A stretch of DNA of 64,000 nt from Gamarada debralockiae (Eukaryota > Ascomycota > Leotiomycetes > Helotiales > Hyphodiscaceae). The DNA lies in the NCBI GenBank assembly GCA_002803225.1, contig NXFV01000400.1:1-64000 (forward strand), read 5' to 3'. A program made the translations under genes and the position numbers. Positions 48,885 to 60,537 of this stretch are shown piece after piece (position 1 is the first letter of the stretch; every line of letters begins with the position of its first letter). Below the pieces are notes generated by a model that saw only the letters and a list, made by a program, of their open reading frames with translations, did no database searches and was not told the origin of the DNA.

Positions 48885-50875
48885 TTAAAATATCGCCATA
48901 GCATTTGGAGGACTACTCACGCCACCAGGCACTGCAAGATCATAGAGTCAGCATAATCACTACAAGATGAGGATGGGAGGAAGAGGCTCGGAAAAGAGTG
49001 TTGTGTCAATGCTCAAGGGGCATGTCGCTATCTCTCAACATATTCGGAGGAACCTTGAACGTCATATATTTACGGAAAGTATATGTCAACTCCGGAATGG
49101 ACTGAACTTTCAGGATGAGGAACCATCTCATGCGAGGATATTACGGAGGAAGAAAACTAGCGAAGACATACTGTTGAGAGGCATCGAGGTGACGAAGAAG
49201 GAATAGCGATTCAATTCTTTGCAAGTCCTTGACAGGGCCTCGAGATCGAATAATTCTCCTGTAATAGCGACGATATCAGCCAACCTCCAGCGCAATGATA
49301 ATCGTTTGTCAAAATAGACGTCCCGCACGAAGCGCACTCTGTCCGTCAACAGAGAAAAGTCGATATAAGGTTGACTGACCGATTGGGCATCCCCATCCAG
49401 CGAGAAGATATTCATGAATTGAAACCTCCCCAGGGGTAGGGTAAACCTGCATGTGATTCCGATCAGTCGGGTTCTGATAAACGAGACGGCACGACGGCTT
49501 TGCTGAAAGAAGACTTCGGGATAGACTTACTTCCCAAGAAATTGCATCTCCCGCCACAGCGGAAATGCCACTATCCCAAAGCCACTCCAAGGTTTCCAAA
49601 CATGCTTCGACACCTGCATGCTTTGGCTCCTTTTGTGCAGCATAGTCTTGCTTAAGCTGGTCGGAGAATGAGTTCCACTACATAACGAGGTAGTCAGTAA
49701 TTGCTTCATTCAGGAGTCTAGAGCATCTGCTCCCGGGACATGTTTCGAGAGCAACGGTCCCGAATAGGAAGTTCTCTGCTCCCCAGTTATGACTTACCTC
49801 AGGGATCACTCCGGTACGGATGAACAAAATATCCCCTTTCTGTGGAGTGACATTTTGATACTTGCAGATAGCAAGAAGTGTCGTGAAGGGAATGGAATGG
49901 GTCGAAAATGTCGAATAAGAGATTGGTGGTGACTGGGAGGCTGCCCAAGCCGCATAATCTAGAAGGATACCACGGCCTTGGAGCGGAAAGGCAGGTTTTA
50001 GCGGTCGGATCTCCATTGGGGAGAGCCGAGATGAGGTTGTCACACCGAGATAGAAACTGTGTCACTTGATACTTCGGACGACTCCTAGAAGGTGAATATA
50101 TGGTGTAACAAAGTTCCAAAACGTACCTGCGATCCCCTCTGGAGCCCAATGTTGAATGCCAATCCTATGATTCGACGAATCCATGATCTCATCCTTTGTG
50201 GTACCTCCATAGAAGACTCGGTCTTGAGAGGTTGAAGGGTCCTTGGGGTTGCGAGGCTGGGAGTAATGACGAAAACCGTCCCATTGACTGCTTTGTTCTG
50301 CGGCAAACATCAGTCCAGATCAAGCACGTCCATCTCCAAATTCCTCTGAAGGTTTGAGGAGCACTCTGTATTGGATCGGAAGTTTGTCCAGCCTATTCCA
50401 TCATGAATCACTCAAGGACAATGAACGATGTGAAAACGATATAAGAGAATACACCCACGAGGATTCATATTGTAAGCATCATCAAAGCAAGCACCCCATC
50501 CACTGCCTCCAGGGCCGTTGAGGGGTATGATTGTATGTCCGCACTTCTGTCTCCCAAACTGAGAGTACTCCAGCTTTTTCATATCCCAACCCAAACCAAC
50601 TCTTTCCCCAGTCTTGATCTCCGAAGCAGCTGCAGCAGAGACAATTTCAGGTGTGAGAAGGGAGAGTCGACCTAGGTTGAACGTTAGCTGATGATTCTTG
50701 GCAGATTGAGACGCTTTTGAAAACAGTCCACCGCACCTATTCCTTCAAGACTAGATGACGGGGCTCCAAGCCATACTCTCTTGGGATTTGGAAGAGAAGC
50801 AAAGGGGGTGTCATATATGGACGGATCATAGCGGGCCTCCTTGGAGGAATCATGGCTTGAAGTCGGATCGCTCAT
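48885..50875 (-). pseudogene. Cyclase-family (PF04199-like) gene interrupted by one TGA
   Basis: Eight exons join in phase to 382 codons: 50737-50875, 50455-50671, 50127-50392, 49798-49976, 49531-49677, 49380-49446, 49172-49258, 48885-48931. The family is the metal-dependent putative cyclase/kynurenine-formamidase-like fold. Visible blocks: KRVWLGAPSSSLEGIG, RLSLLTPEIV, SSQWDGFRHYSQP, GRGILLDYAAW, QKGDILFIRTGVIPEWN, GISAVAGDAISWEVYP, HEYLLAGWGCPIGELFDLEA and the C-terminal tail PGGVSSPPNAMAIF. A single TGA at 50320-50322 lies in exon 3 between GDGRA and SGLMFAAEQ, where a tryptophan codon (TGG) would fit. Everything else is intact, so loss is recent, a sequencing error, or the region is spliced differently. 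The last intron (48932-49171) is about 240 bases. Confidence 0.78.
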
Positions 50876-53540
50876 GGCGTATAAACGGGTGATGCTGTGA
50901 GAGATTGTACAAATAAAGGTCTTAATGGGAGCAATTGTCTCTCCTCTTGCCAATAAATATATGTACGAACTACATGCCGCTCTTCTCAGATGACTACTAG
51001 AAGACCAGACTGCTTGAACGTTGGAAGCTTATCACGTGTAATGCCCCTCCCCATTCACCCCACCTTCGGTCGTCTCGCTACAATGATACCCCGCCAACCG
51101 CAAGGGCTGTGCCCCTTTTTTCTCTTTCCCCAAGCTTTCTAGTCGATATTGGGGTTTCATGATATCCAACTTCTGAGAACGACGGTAACAATTAAAATAT
51201 ATGATATCTACCATTCTGACCGTTTCGACAGAAAAAAACTCTCTACCTCTAATGGAGTTACTTTATCATCCTTGATGTCGTGCAGTTCAATTACTGATTT
51301 AAAGGGAATGGTGAACTTCTCAATGGCTGAAACGGCTTGTGATATCTTCTACGAAGTATCTGAGCCATGCGACAAGAAAGACAAGAGCAACAGCTTCGCC
51401 TTGATTACAAGTGAAATCGGAAGGTCGATAATCAGCGAGTAATCAATCTTCTCTTATTTGTATCGTCGACATTGAGTTAAATCCAATTCAAGTATCGGGG
51501 TTTTTTTTTGGGGGGGGGGGGAATTCTGCCGCTACATTTCAATTTCTGCTGTCCTATGAATCTGGCAAAAGAAGGCTGGAAGTTTAACAAGTGATGTTAG
51601 CTAGCCGTAGTGTTGCGTTATATGAAGAGAGAGTCGAAGTGCAGCACATGAGGAAGGAGCGACGCATGTGGATGCGGGTCCTGTGTCGTGAGGTTCCTGC
51701 CCAATTTCGCATTCACATCAACGTTTTGCATGCATGTATTCTTTGCACTTCAAATTCCAGTGTCCCGGTCGAGAAGAAGGAGTGGTATGCAATGTTATAG
51801 ACAGCGAAGTTGAAGATGGTAGGTACGACGTGATGTTGTGATGTGGTGTGCGCGGCTGCGATGGCATCCGTATCGAAACAGGAAGGAAAGGGGGGGCCGC
51901 TAGCGCAAAACCGTGATTTATTCTGAGTATAAATCCCCTATCCCCCTGGAATTCGAATTTTCGCGTCGAGGAATTTCATCTAAGATTTCCATCACCAAAA
52001 ATTCCAAATCCAGGTGTGGGCATGGGGATCAAGTCCACCACGCCGTCGATGCACGACATGGGACGATATATAGAAGTCATATAGAAGTCAGATAGATGTC
52101 AGTCATCTTGTACATCAGTGGAAGATATTGCTGGAGTGCAATTCCTTTGGGTGGTATGCCTGATGTGCTTTTCGGTGATATGATCCTCTCTTCCCACCTC
52201 CCGTGTGCTCAGGTGCGCCATGCCTTCGCTGTAGCATGGGGAGGAGTAATGGAACCCAGGCAGATCACCTTCATCTCATATATCAGGGGAAGATGTTGCT
52301 AGAAGGAAATTCTTTGGATCCTGCACTGCGCGGCATCTTCGAGCTCTCGTGTTTCCTCAACTTGACCTGCTCCTCGCTCCTAACTCCCAAATACTGGCGG
52401 ACCTTGAGGTCTCAGTCTCATCTTGCACAGTCCAGTCGAGCATTCGGATGCAGAACTTGGCCACAGGATGATCTGACGCCGTACAAACACTTCCATGTAT
52501 CTAGATCCAGCAGTGCCACCCATGACCTGGGGCAAACTATCCCTCTGACATGTCGTAACCCACACAGAAGCCTGTACTTTGGACTTCCAGAATCCTGGCC
52601 TATATCGTTTTGGGGGCCTCGATGGAAGACATGGCAAGGCTTATCTTCGTGGGCAAGATGCCATCATACTCTGAACTTGATACTTTAAACTTCAATGGAA
52701 GTACTCGGCCATCCAGCCTTTGTTTTCTGGATACAATGATTCTCAAGTACGAGTTCCATGTCTTACGGACCACCGACGATGTTCCGAAGATCAAGAGTTC
52801 ACGAGACAACTAGAAGTGAGCAGGCACTTCCAACCACAAACACCACTCATGGGCCTCAGCATACTCAAGTGCTTTCTATTCGGCCTAAGGATTGAAATAT
52901 AACGTACCAATCACCCGAAATATTCCGGCCTTGAAAGGGTTATGCTCTGAGGCGTGAACTCTACCACCTTGTTTCTCGACTTCAAGCCTTCAATCCTGGA
53001 GATAGCACGATCAATTGTACTTAGTATCGCTCGAAAGAGCTGCAAAGTTACTAGAGCAATTAGAGTCCAAGCCATTCGAATAGAACAAGGGATGAATAAC
53101 TCATGCTGCAAATGTTGTGGTGGACTCCTTTCATATCCTCAAATACTCCTCAAATGGTTGTTGCTTCGGCCCTCGAAGGAAAGTGACTGTGATTCATAGA
53201 CGTAGGGAAATCCGCATACCTTGCCATGTTAGGAAGTGCTTAAGAAAATGACTACGAAAGTATTTTAAAAGCATTTATTGATGTTTTGATCTGTTCTTCC
53301 ACTCCGAGCAAGTTATATTCTTGCACGTGAATTAGGGAAACCAACGTATCTCGATGGATTCATATCCATTTCGATTCATCGATTGACAGCTAAAGTACTT
53401 TCTTCATGAGGACAATACCAGACAAACTTCCAATCTATCTGTCCCAGTCTTTGATATGCCGTAACGACAACTGCTAGCCCAGATCTCCAGTCCATGATTC
53501 TCAAAAGGAACGCCAAACCCCACTTGTACATGCAATTTCA
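50876..53540. other. 2.7 kb intergenic stretch with partial repeats
   Basis: No supportable gene. A T9-G12 homopolymer junction lies near 51502-51523. An imperfect direct repeat of about 50 bases occurs at 52103-52152 and 52272-52321. Frames of 60-160 codons around 52200-52900 lack motifs and could be remnants of a decayed gene. Confidence 0.45.
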
Positions 53541-56500
53541 CTAACCTTCCGTTTCATCCATATTTCCCTCTCTCGCAGCTTTAGCCTTCGCCTTCATCTC
53601 CTCCATAAAAGCCCCAATCTTCGCCTTCATCTCCACATCATCCACCACATCCTCAATCCTCAACGGACTCCGATTGAACGGATCATGAGGATCACTCAAA
53701 AGATGACTGCGGATCGTACTTCGATCGACAGTCGTTCGGCTCATGGGTAGGATGACAGGATCTTTCATTAATGTCGCCAACAGCGGATCCAAGAACTCAT
53801 CAGGGATTTCGCCCAAGTCTTCTTCGTCTTGGTCATCCATCTCCTTGGCGTTTTTGAACTTGTTCTTCAGCTTCTCCCAAGCTTCCATGTCTTCCGCCGA
53901 CTTGAGGCTAAATCGAGTCAGGATGCGAGTTGCAGAGTTGAAGTTCTCAGGCTTGTAGGAACGCCCATCGCGCGCAACTGCCATGACGAAGTTATCGGAG
54001 ACGCCTAAGTTCAGAAAGATGTCGACAAATTCTCCAAGCAGAGTTCTGGGGTGGAAAGCGTATTTTCCGGGATCGTCGACTCTTAAATTGGTGGATTTGG
54101 GGCCGACAAGAGTGTCCAGGGTGTAGTCGACCATTGCTGCTACGCGATCGACAATCTCAGGCATCGTAAATGAGGCACTGAGAGTCTTAGTGAACAGCTT
54201 CATCATGGAGACTGTCTCGTTAGTCAATTGCATGTATGATTGCGCTTGACCTTCAGCGGTTGCTAATTCCTCCTCCTTCGTCGCTCGTTCCTCCGCAGTC
54301 AGAAACCCTTGTTGTTTCAGCTCTGCCTGAAGATCATGTATCTTCGGGAATTTGGTAAGGGCTTCATCCAAAACGTAGGTAGCATCGTTCAGGAGAAGAT
54401 TGACGAATCGAAGGAAGAACTCGGTGTTTGTCCTGATTTCACGTTAGTCCCCATGGAAGTTCGGATCTTTTGAAATATACGTACTTGCTCTCCTGCGTCA
54501 GACGCTGCATGTAGATGTCATTTGTCCAAATACACTTGATAACCTGGAAGATCTCATATCTGATGTTGAACTTGTCGTAGAACTGGGTATGAGCACCTGT
54601 AGATTCGACCTCTGACATCTCATTAGCATTTCTCGAGAACAAAATAGATCTGAGATCTTACCGATATAGAACTTTATCAGAGCGTGGAGAAGATTGTCAT
54701 TGGCAAATTTTTCACTAGTTAAAGCATCTCCAATAACGCCTTTGGTACGATGGTACACCGGCCAGGTACCATGAAACAAAAGAGACACCAGCTTGGCTTT
54801 CAAATATGGATTCTTAATGTACTCCGAATTCGTGAGGAAGGTAATACTCAGTGCAATTATCTCATTTCCAACCGCTGAGATCATGATTTCAGGTACACGC
54901 CTGATTCTTCTGTTAGGACGGACTCCAATGTGGAACTGGGAGAAACTCACGTGATGATGAAATTGAAATTTGACACAATATCTTCAAGCACATATTCTGG
55001 CAGAAATCTGAACGCATCGGGCGCCTCTGAGGGCAGCGGAAGGCTGAAATATGCTTAGCAGTGGATGGGGATAGGGCAGAGAGCTGTTCTCACTTGATGG
55101 TTTTGTCAGGAGTATAGTCGGTTTTTGTAGCGACTCTCAGAAGCCAGACGGTGACGTATCTCATGAATAACAAAGACTTCGTTTGCATCTGCTTGTCCCC
55201 GAGAACACCCTCAATGGTCAATTTGAGCGCCATTGACTTTTCCAAAAGATCGGCCCACTGTTTTAATCTGGCTTCAAATTGCGCCAATTGCACAGGGTGC
55301 TAGAGACTGTCAGAAAAGTGATACGGTAAATGGTGTGATAACTTACCCCAGCAAACTTCGGCCGTTCTTGTTCGAGTTGACCAATGCTCTTAATTAGGTG
55401 CTTTATATCTCGATCAATGTTCTTTATCATGGCATTTGTTGCCTCGCTGCCGTAGTGATGAGCTGCGAGTGTCAAGAAAAAGACCTCTGAGATGAAGTTT
55501 GATGTTCCCTCGGCCTTGTTCTTGTAGTACTCCTCAGAAGCATTCTGATCCGCGTTCAACTTTGTCTCATCCTTGATATCAACTCGGGGCTCGCGTCTCA
55601 GGTAATCGATCTCAATCCTCGAAACCTTGGAGAAAGTTGTATCCATGAAAGGCTCGCAAAGCCCGTCAAGCACCACGGTGACATTCATCATGAACCCATC
55701 GGAAGAGACTGCATTGGGATCCACTTGCAATGCCCGACGCTTGTGATTTGCATTCACGATATATGCAAACCAGTCCAAAGTTCGGTTTCTGGATTTGGGG
55801 CTGGCACGCACGAAGTGGTTGATTATCTCGAGTAGGTCTCTCTGGTGAGTTTGCAAGGTCAATCTTAAAGCCTCCTGGGATGTGTTGATGTGCCGCTTGT
55901 CCATAGTCTTCGGAGCAGCAAAGTACTCCTTGGTAACTTGCGGTTGGAGTGGTGATATTCTGAAGAATGGACCGAGGAGTGTATGCTTCTCAATTCCAGG
56001 TGCTGATTGTGCCATGATGAATAGGGGGTGCTCAGCAATAGCTGTGACGAGTTTTGGGAATTGCGAGAACGTCTTCAATGCCTAAAAGTCCTTGTTAGTA
56101 TGATACTTTGAATTCGAATCAACTCTTGGCGTACTTGAATGTAGGGCTTGTAGTTGTCATTCATAGTCAAGCTGGAAAGCTGTAAACTTAAACCAGCAAC
56201 AGCTTTCGTTAGCATGTTTGGGACACTCTCATCTTCATCAAATCTAGCCACCGCCTCAGTCAAGAAGTCCGGACAGACACCACGATCTTCTCCGGGTTCG
56301 ACAAGTAGGTAGGGAGTAAGTGAGTCAGTTGCAGGATTCTCTTCTCGGCTTGAAATAAAGTTAGCGTTCCGTCAGGTACTTCTACAAAATTACTTACCCA
56401 TAGAGTCCCGGCATTTCGGCAGCAAATATACAATGGCTCATACACAGTCGCTTCGCCTCTTTTAATATTGCATCCTTCGCGATCGCATCCTTCGCATTCG

Positions 56501-57258
56501 CATATCCTCTCAAGCTCCTAATCGCCTTCAAGACCCGCTTCCAGCATGGCAAAAGATAGTCTAGTACCGGCTTTGTATGGGGCACCATTGAACAGGCCTC
56601 AGAAATCGCCTCATCCAGCTTGTCAACGGACAGCCGTACCGGCCGGTTCTCATCTTCCAAGTCTTTTCTCAGGTTTGGTAGAAATATCAGTTTATGGTTG
56701 GAGCCGTCGACTCGCTGATTTGGATCTAAAGTCACTCGGAAGATGTTCCCCAGCACTCTAGTCTCCCAGCTATCAATATCCTCCTCCACGGGTGGCATGC
56801 TCGTCTTCTTGATCGGCGCTTTCGCGATACTCTGCTCGTCTTCAGCAAAATGTCGCTTTAAATTTGCTCCTCCGGATGTATTGCTTACGGGAGGCGTGTT
56901 GTTGCCGCTCGCAGGGCGAGCGGTAAGTTTGGTGAAAGGGTTATCGGGTGTCGGGACGGCGGACGGGGCTGGCTTCACTGTAATCTTCGGTTTTGCGGTC
57001 GATTCGGTGCTCTGGGGAGTTGCTGGGAGAGGGGGAGAGGTAGATGAAGATGCAGCAGTTGGTCTAGCAGGGCTTTCCTCAGTCTGGGGTTTCGCAGGCC
57101 CAGAAAGTTTCTCCATTCGTCGTCGTCGAATCTTCACAATAGTGAGTTAGCCACCTTCGAGGGGAATGTCAACAGAGCTTCATTCCTACCTGGTCCATCT
57201 TCTCCTTATCAGGAGCCTCGGGGGGGTTTGAGGGCGGTGGCTGCTGGTCGTTGTCCAT
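53541..57258 (-). CDS. UFD2: Ubiquitin chain elongation factor E4 (U-box)
   Basis: Nine exons (57190-57258, 56398-57131, 56135-56348, 55347-56081, 55094-55299, 54951-55043, 54662-54900, 54485-54611, 53541-54432) join in phase to 1102 residues. Ufd2 extends ubiquitin chains on substrates bound to Cdc48 and hands them to the proteasome. The N-terminus is a disordered Pro/Ser/Lys segment. The Ufd2 core shows TEAVARFDEDESVPNMLTKA, FSQFPKLVTAIAEHPLF, LLGPFFRISPLQPQV, MMNVTVVLDGLCEPFMD, STGAHTQFYDKFNIRYEI and FFLRFVNLLLNDATYVLDEA. The U-box closes the protein: IPDEFLDPLLATLMKDPVIL, then TVDRSTIRSHLL and DPFNRSPL. The frame is open upstream of the chosen ATG for about 110 codons (to 57588), so a longer N-terminus is possible. 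Confidence 0.94.
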
Positions 57259-57987
57259 GATTACGATGTGTTGTTTTCCTGGTGTTGCGACGAACAGCGT
57301 AAATGTATAAAGATAGAGGGCAATGGTAGCCTCGTCGTCTCGACAGAAAGCCTCTCGAGTGACGTTTGGCCACCGTACTTTATCGGGCTTTAGCGATTCG
57401 ATTAGGCTTGCTAATCGGACATGCAAGTCTGGGATCGAGAAGGTTCTGCGGCAGTTGAGAACGAAATGAACAGAGTAGCGGGTAGAACTATATCCTCGAC
57501 CCAGTGAATAGTTCTTCGAAGCACTCTGACCTCGTCCACTGAATTGATTCACTGCCTTTGAAGAAATAAAGTCTAAAAAGACCTCCAAGTGGTCACGTGT
57601 CTGAACCGGAGCCTTGTCCAGGGCCTCGAGAAAGGGGCAACTTTGATTGACTCTATAAGGGCATGGAGAGCGAAAAAGCAGTGCCCTCGGTTATTCACTT
57701 ACTGTGAGAATCTTTGAGAATTTCTACGCGAACAGGGGGAATGTTCCTGCAGCGTTAAGCCCTTGTTGTCCATTGACGATCGACTCACATGCCCACACAT
57801 CACATCATCGGATGAGGCGCAAAAGTGCGACATTGAGTTCCAAATCAGTATAGCATTCATGGATGCTTTCTCTATTATGAATTGATCCCTATGAACCCAT
57901 CATGTCATTTGCCCCTGAATGCAGCAGTCCCAAACGCCATGCTTCCCCAGAATCCCAACTTGTACAAAGACTGATAAGACAGTCAAC
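57259..57987. other. Intergenic, promoter of UFD2
   Basis: Between UFD2 and the J-protein gene; both lie on the minus strand, so this interval is the UFD2 promoter plus the J-protein 3' flank. The first 330 bases are open in frame with UFD2. Nothing else is identified. Confidence 0.4.
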
Positions 57988-59140
57988 TCAGTATGAACCT
58001 CTGGCCAAATTCATCGAGTCGAGTTTTCGACAGCTCTTCATCTCCAAGTTCCTCGCGCGGTTCATCTTCTCCACGTCCTGCACAAACCATCCTTGGGCCT
58101 CGTTCACTAGCCTTTGCTGATGTTCTAGCTCCTGCTCGCACCCATATCGCAGCTGCTGCACGTAACTGACCTCCGCTTTCTTGTCCAGTTGTGAAAACTT
58201 GTGAGGTGTGTACTGATCGACTTCGAGGGGATTGAGGTAATAGTCCACCTTGAGTCGAGTTGTAAGTCGGTGCATGGTATGTGGCGCGACAGGGCCATCG
58301 AAGCGCATTGAAGGGCCGGTTGCGGCTGATCCTGAGCCGGAAAAGAGCGATGATAAAAGTGGTAGTACGAAGAGAATCAGAAGAGGTAGTAGTCCCATAA
58401 TCGTTGAGCGTAATCCAGCGGGGGGGTCTTGTGGCTCATTTGGATCCCGCGGTCTTCTTCGAGGTCTTGCACCACCAAATTGATGTACTCTGACACCAGG
58501 GCCGCCTCCCAGATTGAACACAAATCCTGGTCCAGCATCGAACATTCCACCGCCTAGAAGTCTGTCAGCCCTTCTCCACCAAGACGAATGCATCTCACTC
58601 ACCACCGCCAAAAGGTCCAAAACCTCCTCCTCCACCCCCAAAGAACCTATTAAACATTTCCTCCGGACTAATCTCCTCCTCCCACATCCCACCACCACCG
58701 CTGCCCCTCGCACTCGAACGCGGCGTGCTCGCGAACCCAGAAAACGGATTCTGCTGCGGCGCACCCCCTCCAAACCTACTATCCGGATCGCCTCCAAACC
58801 GATCATACTTGGCCTTTTTATCCTTATCACTCAGCACGCCAAATGCCCTACTGACCATCTTAAAGGCTTCATCCGCATGTTCGTGTCCATTCTTATCTGG
58901 ATGCGTCAGAAGACTTAGCTTTCTATACGCTTTCTTAATTTCTGATTCTGTAACCGTAGTTTTAACCTCCTCCAATCCTAATATATCGTAGAATGCGGTA
59001 GGAGAACATTTTCGCACTCTTATCACGGCTGCTTTTTGCTCGAGTGTGTATTTGCGATCTTGGTTTCCTTGGTTGTGATCCCGCGACCTTGCGGCTCCGT
59101 TGGGCGTCGTGTCGGCGCCGGACGCTGTGGCTGCGGGCAT
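57988..59140 (-). CDS. HLJ1: ER-membrane DnaJ protein (Hlj1/DNAJB12 type)
   Basis: Exons 58603-59140 and 57988-58553 give 367 residues. This class of J-protein stimulates Hsp70 at the cytosolic face of the ER and supports ERAD. The J domain is at about residues 46-112: PTAFYDILGLEEVKTTVTES, YRKLSLLTHPDKNGHEHADE with the HPD motif, and FGVLSDKDKKAKYDRFGGD. A Gly/Phe-rich stretch follows (about 120-215). One transmembrane segment IMGLLPLLILFVLPLLSSLF is near residue 250, after which the DUF1977-type lumenal/C-terminal region runs to the end (DYYLNPLEVDQYTPHKFSQL). The 49-base intron separates the J domain from the rest. It lies next to UFD2 on the same strand, another ERAD factor; the link is only positional. 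Confidence 0.88.
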
Positions 59141-59498
59141 TGCACCGCTGGATTATGATTATGAGCTCGCAGGAAGAGGGTAGCGTATGCAATTTGGATT
59201 ATTTTCGATGCGAGGAGCGAATTAGGGATTCGTGGATGGACCGCTTTCTCTTGATGCCACGACGCGGAAAGGGCCTCGATTATTGCTTGTTCGTCTGCTT
59301 TTCGCTAAAGATTTCTAGAAGCAGGGATCTGAAAATGGTGCACGTGATGAGACTTCTAGTTCGTCATCGACGACCAGCTTCAGCTTTTACAGCTGGGTTC
59401 ACTTCGCACAAGTTTCCGGAGCTTTGAAATTCGGTATTACCTCATGCTACAGAAATTTCGAATCTCAATTGGCTTGCCGAATCCAAAATCCATCCAAA

Positions 59499-59997
59499 AT
59501 GTCAACTCCATCACAAGATAAAGCAGTCGAAGATGTAAAAAAGACAGCCATATCCTACGCCTTCGACTGGGGTAGTACGTCTCTCCTTTTCCATTGCCTG
59601 GCTACCAGCTGACAATCCCGCAGAATCACCCCTCCCCCCAACTCTCCTAGCAACCCTCATCACAGCCCTCCATTTCCGACCCTTCCAACCCCTCCCCATG
59701 CTCTTCCCACCAGTGCTTCTCTTCAGCACCTACCTCAACCTCCAAAACTTCACGATCGATTCCGCTGGGTTAACCGCAGCATGGTCTGGGCTGTATTTGC
59801 TGATGGCGAGGAGGAGGACGGTTGGAGGAGCCAGGATGGGTGTTAGGCTGAGAAATAAGTTTGGTGCGAGAGGATTGACGAGAGGTGCGGCTATGGGACT
59901 GGCAGGTTTGAATTTGGTGGGGTGTGGGATTACTTATGGGTTGGGGAGGAGGAGGGATGAGGAGAAGAGGGTTAGGGATGTGGAGAGGAGAGGATGA
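59499..59997 (+). CDS. AIM19: Aim19-type mitochondrial membrane protein
   Basis: Exons 59499-59571 and 59624-59997 give 148 residues. AIM19 (altered inheritance of mitochondria 19) is a small mitochondrial membrane protein of unknown mechanism. Family features seen: SPLPPTLLATLITALHFRPF, LPMLFPPVLLFSTYLNLQNF (first hydrophobic span), DSAGLTAAWSGLYLLMARRR (second), a Gly/Arg-rich loop, and GAAMGLAGLNLVGCGITYGL (third). The C-terminus is basic-acidic. The start MSTPSQDKAVEDVKKTA was chosen as the ATG nearest the conserved part; another in-frame ATG (59424) would add 25 residues in the leader. Confidence 0.8.
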
Positions 59998-60537
59998 ATG
60001 GAGTGGGGCCACTGGAGGGTGAGACAGTAGTAATGAGTAGATGGAAAACCGGTAATGTGTATATCGAGATCTGGGTTGGGAAGCAGACCCCAGAAGAAAG
60101 CTTGGGAAGAATAGTGGTGTCGGTGGACATATTGGAATTGGGGTTGCATATGGGGGTAAGAAAGGCATTATAAAAGCTGTCTCGAGGCACAGGATTCAAT
60201 CGTGACTAGAAAATGGGGCTTATGGTTACATGACATTTACTGGTCCCTGGTTTGAAAGAAAAGGGCGTTGTGTTGGTGCGGATGGATGAAAAACGTTACA
60301 TTGTACAATACAAATTACACTATCTTCTCTCCCAGATACATGGTTCTGTTCCCCAAAGCAGTATGCAATCCATCAAACTCCATTCTGCGTCTGGCCTTTG
60401 CGCTCTGCATTACCGACGACTTTTCTAACCCAATGCTCTCCATTCATATTGCAATTGCAAATCCCTTTGATGCGTCTGCTGAATCCCATATTCCAAAACT
60501 CCCCATGTGGATGGATGCATACTCGGCCCGTAAACTC
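59998..60537. other. Convergent intergenic spacer, nothing identified
   Basis: AIM19 and the Siw14-type gene converge. Frames at 59770-60199 are antisense or shifted readings of AIM19 and its 3' flank. No other feature. Confidence 0.45.

Noticed and set aside
51500..51525. T9-G12 homopolymer run as a telomeric or regulatory repeat
   Set aside because: Single homopolymers of this kind are common sequencing or slippage sites; no repeat unit is present.
52203..52688. 161-codon plus-strand frame
   Set aside because: Ser/Arg/Cys-rich without motifs, overlapped by frames on the other strand; not credible as a gene on its own.
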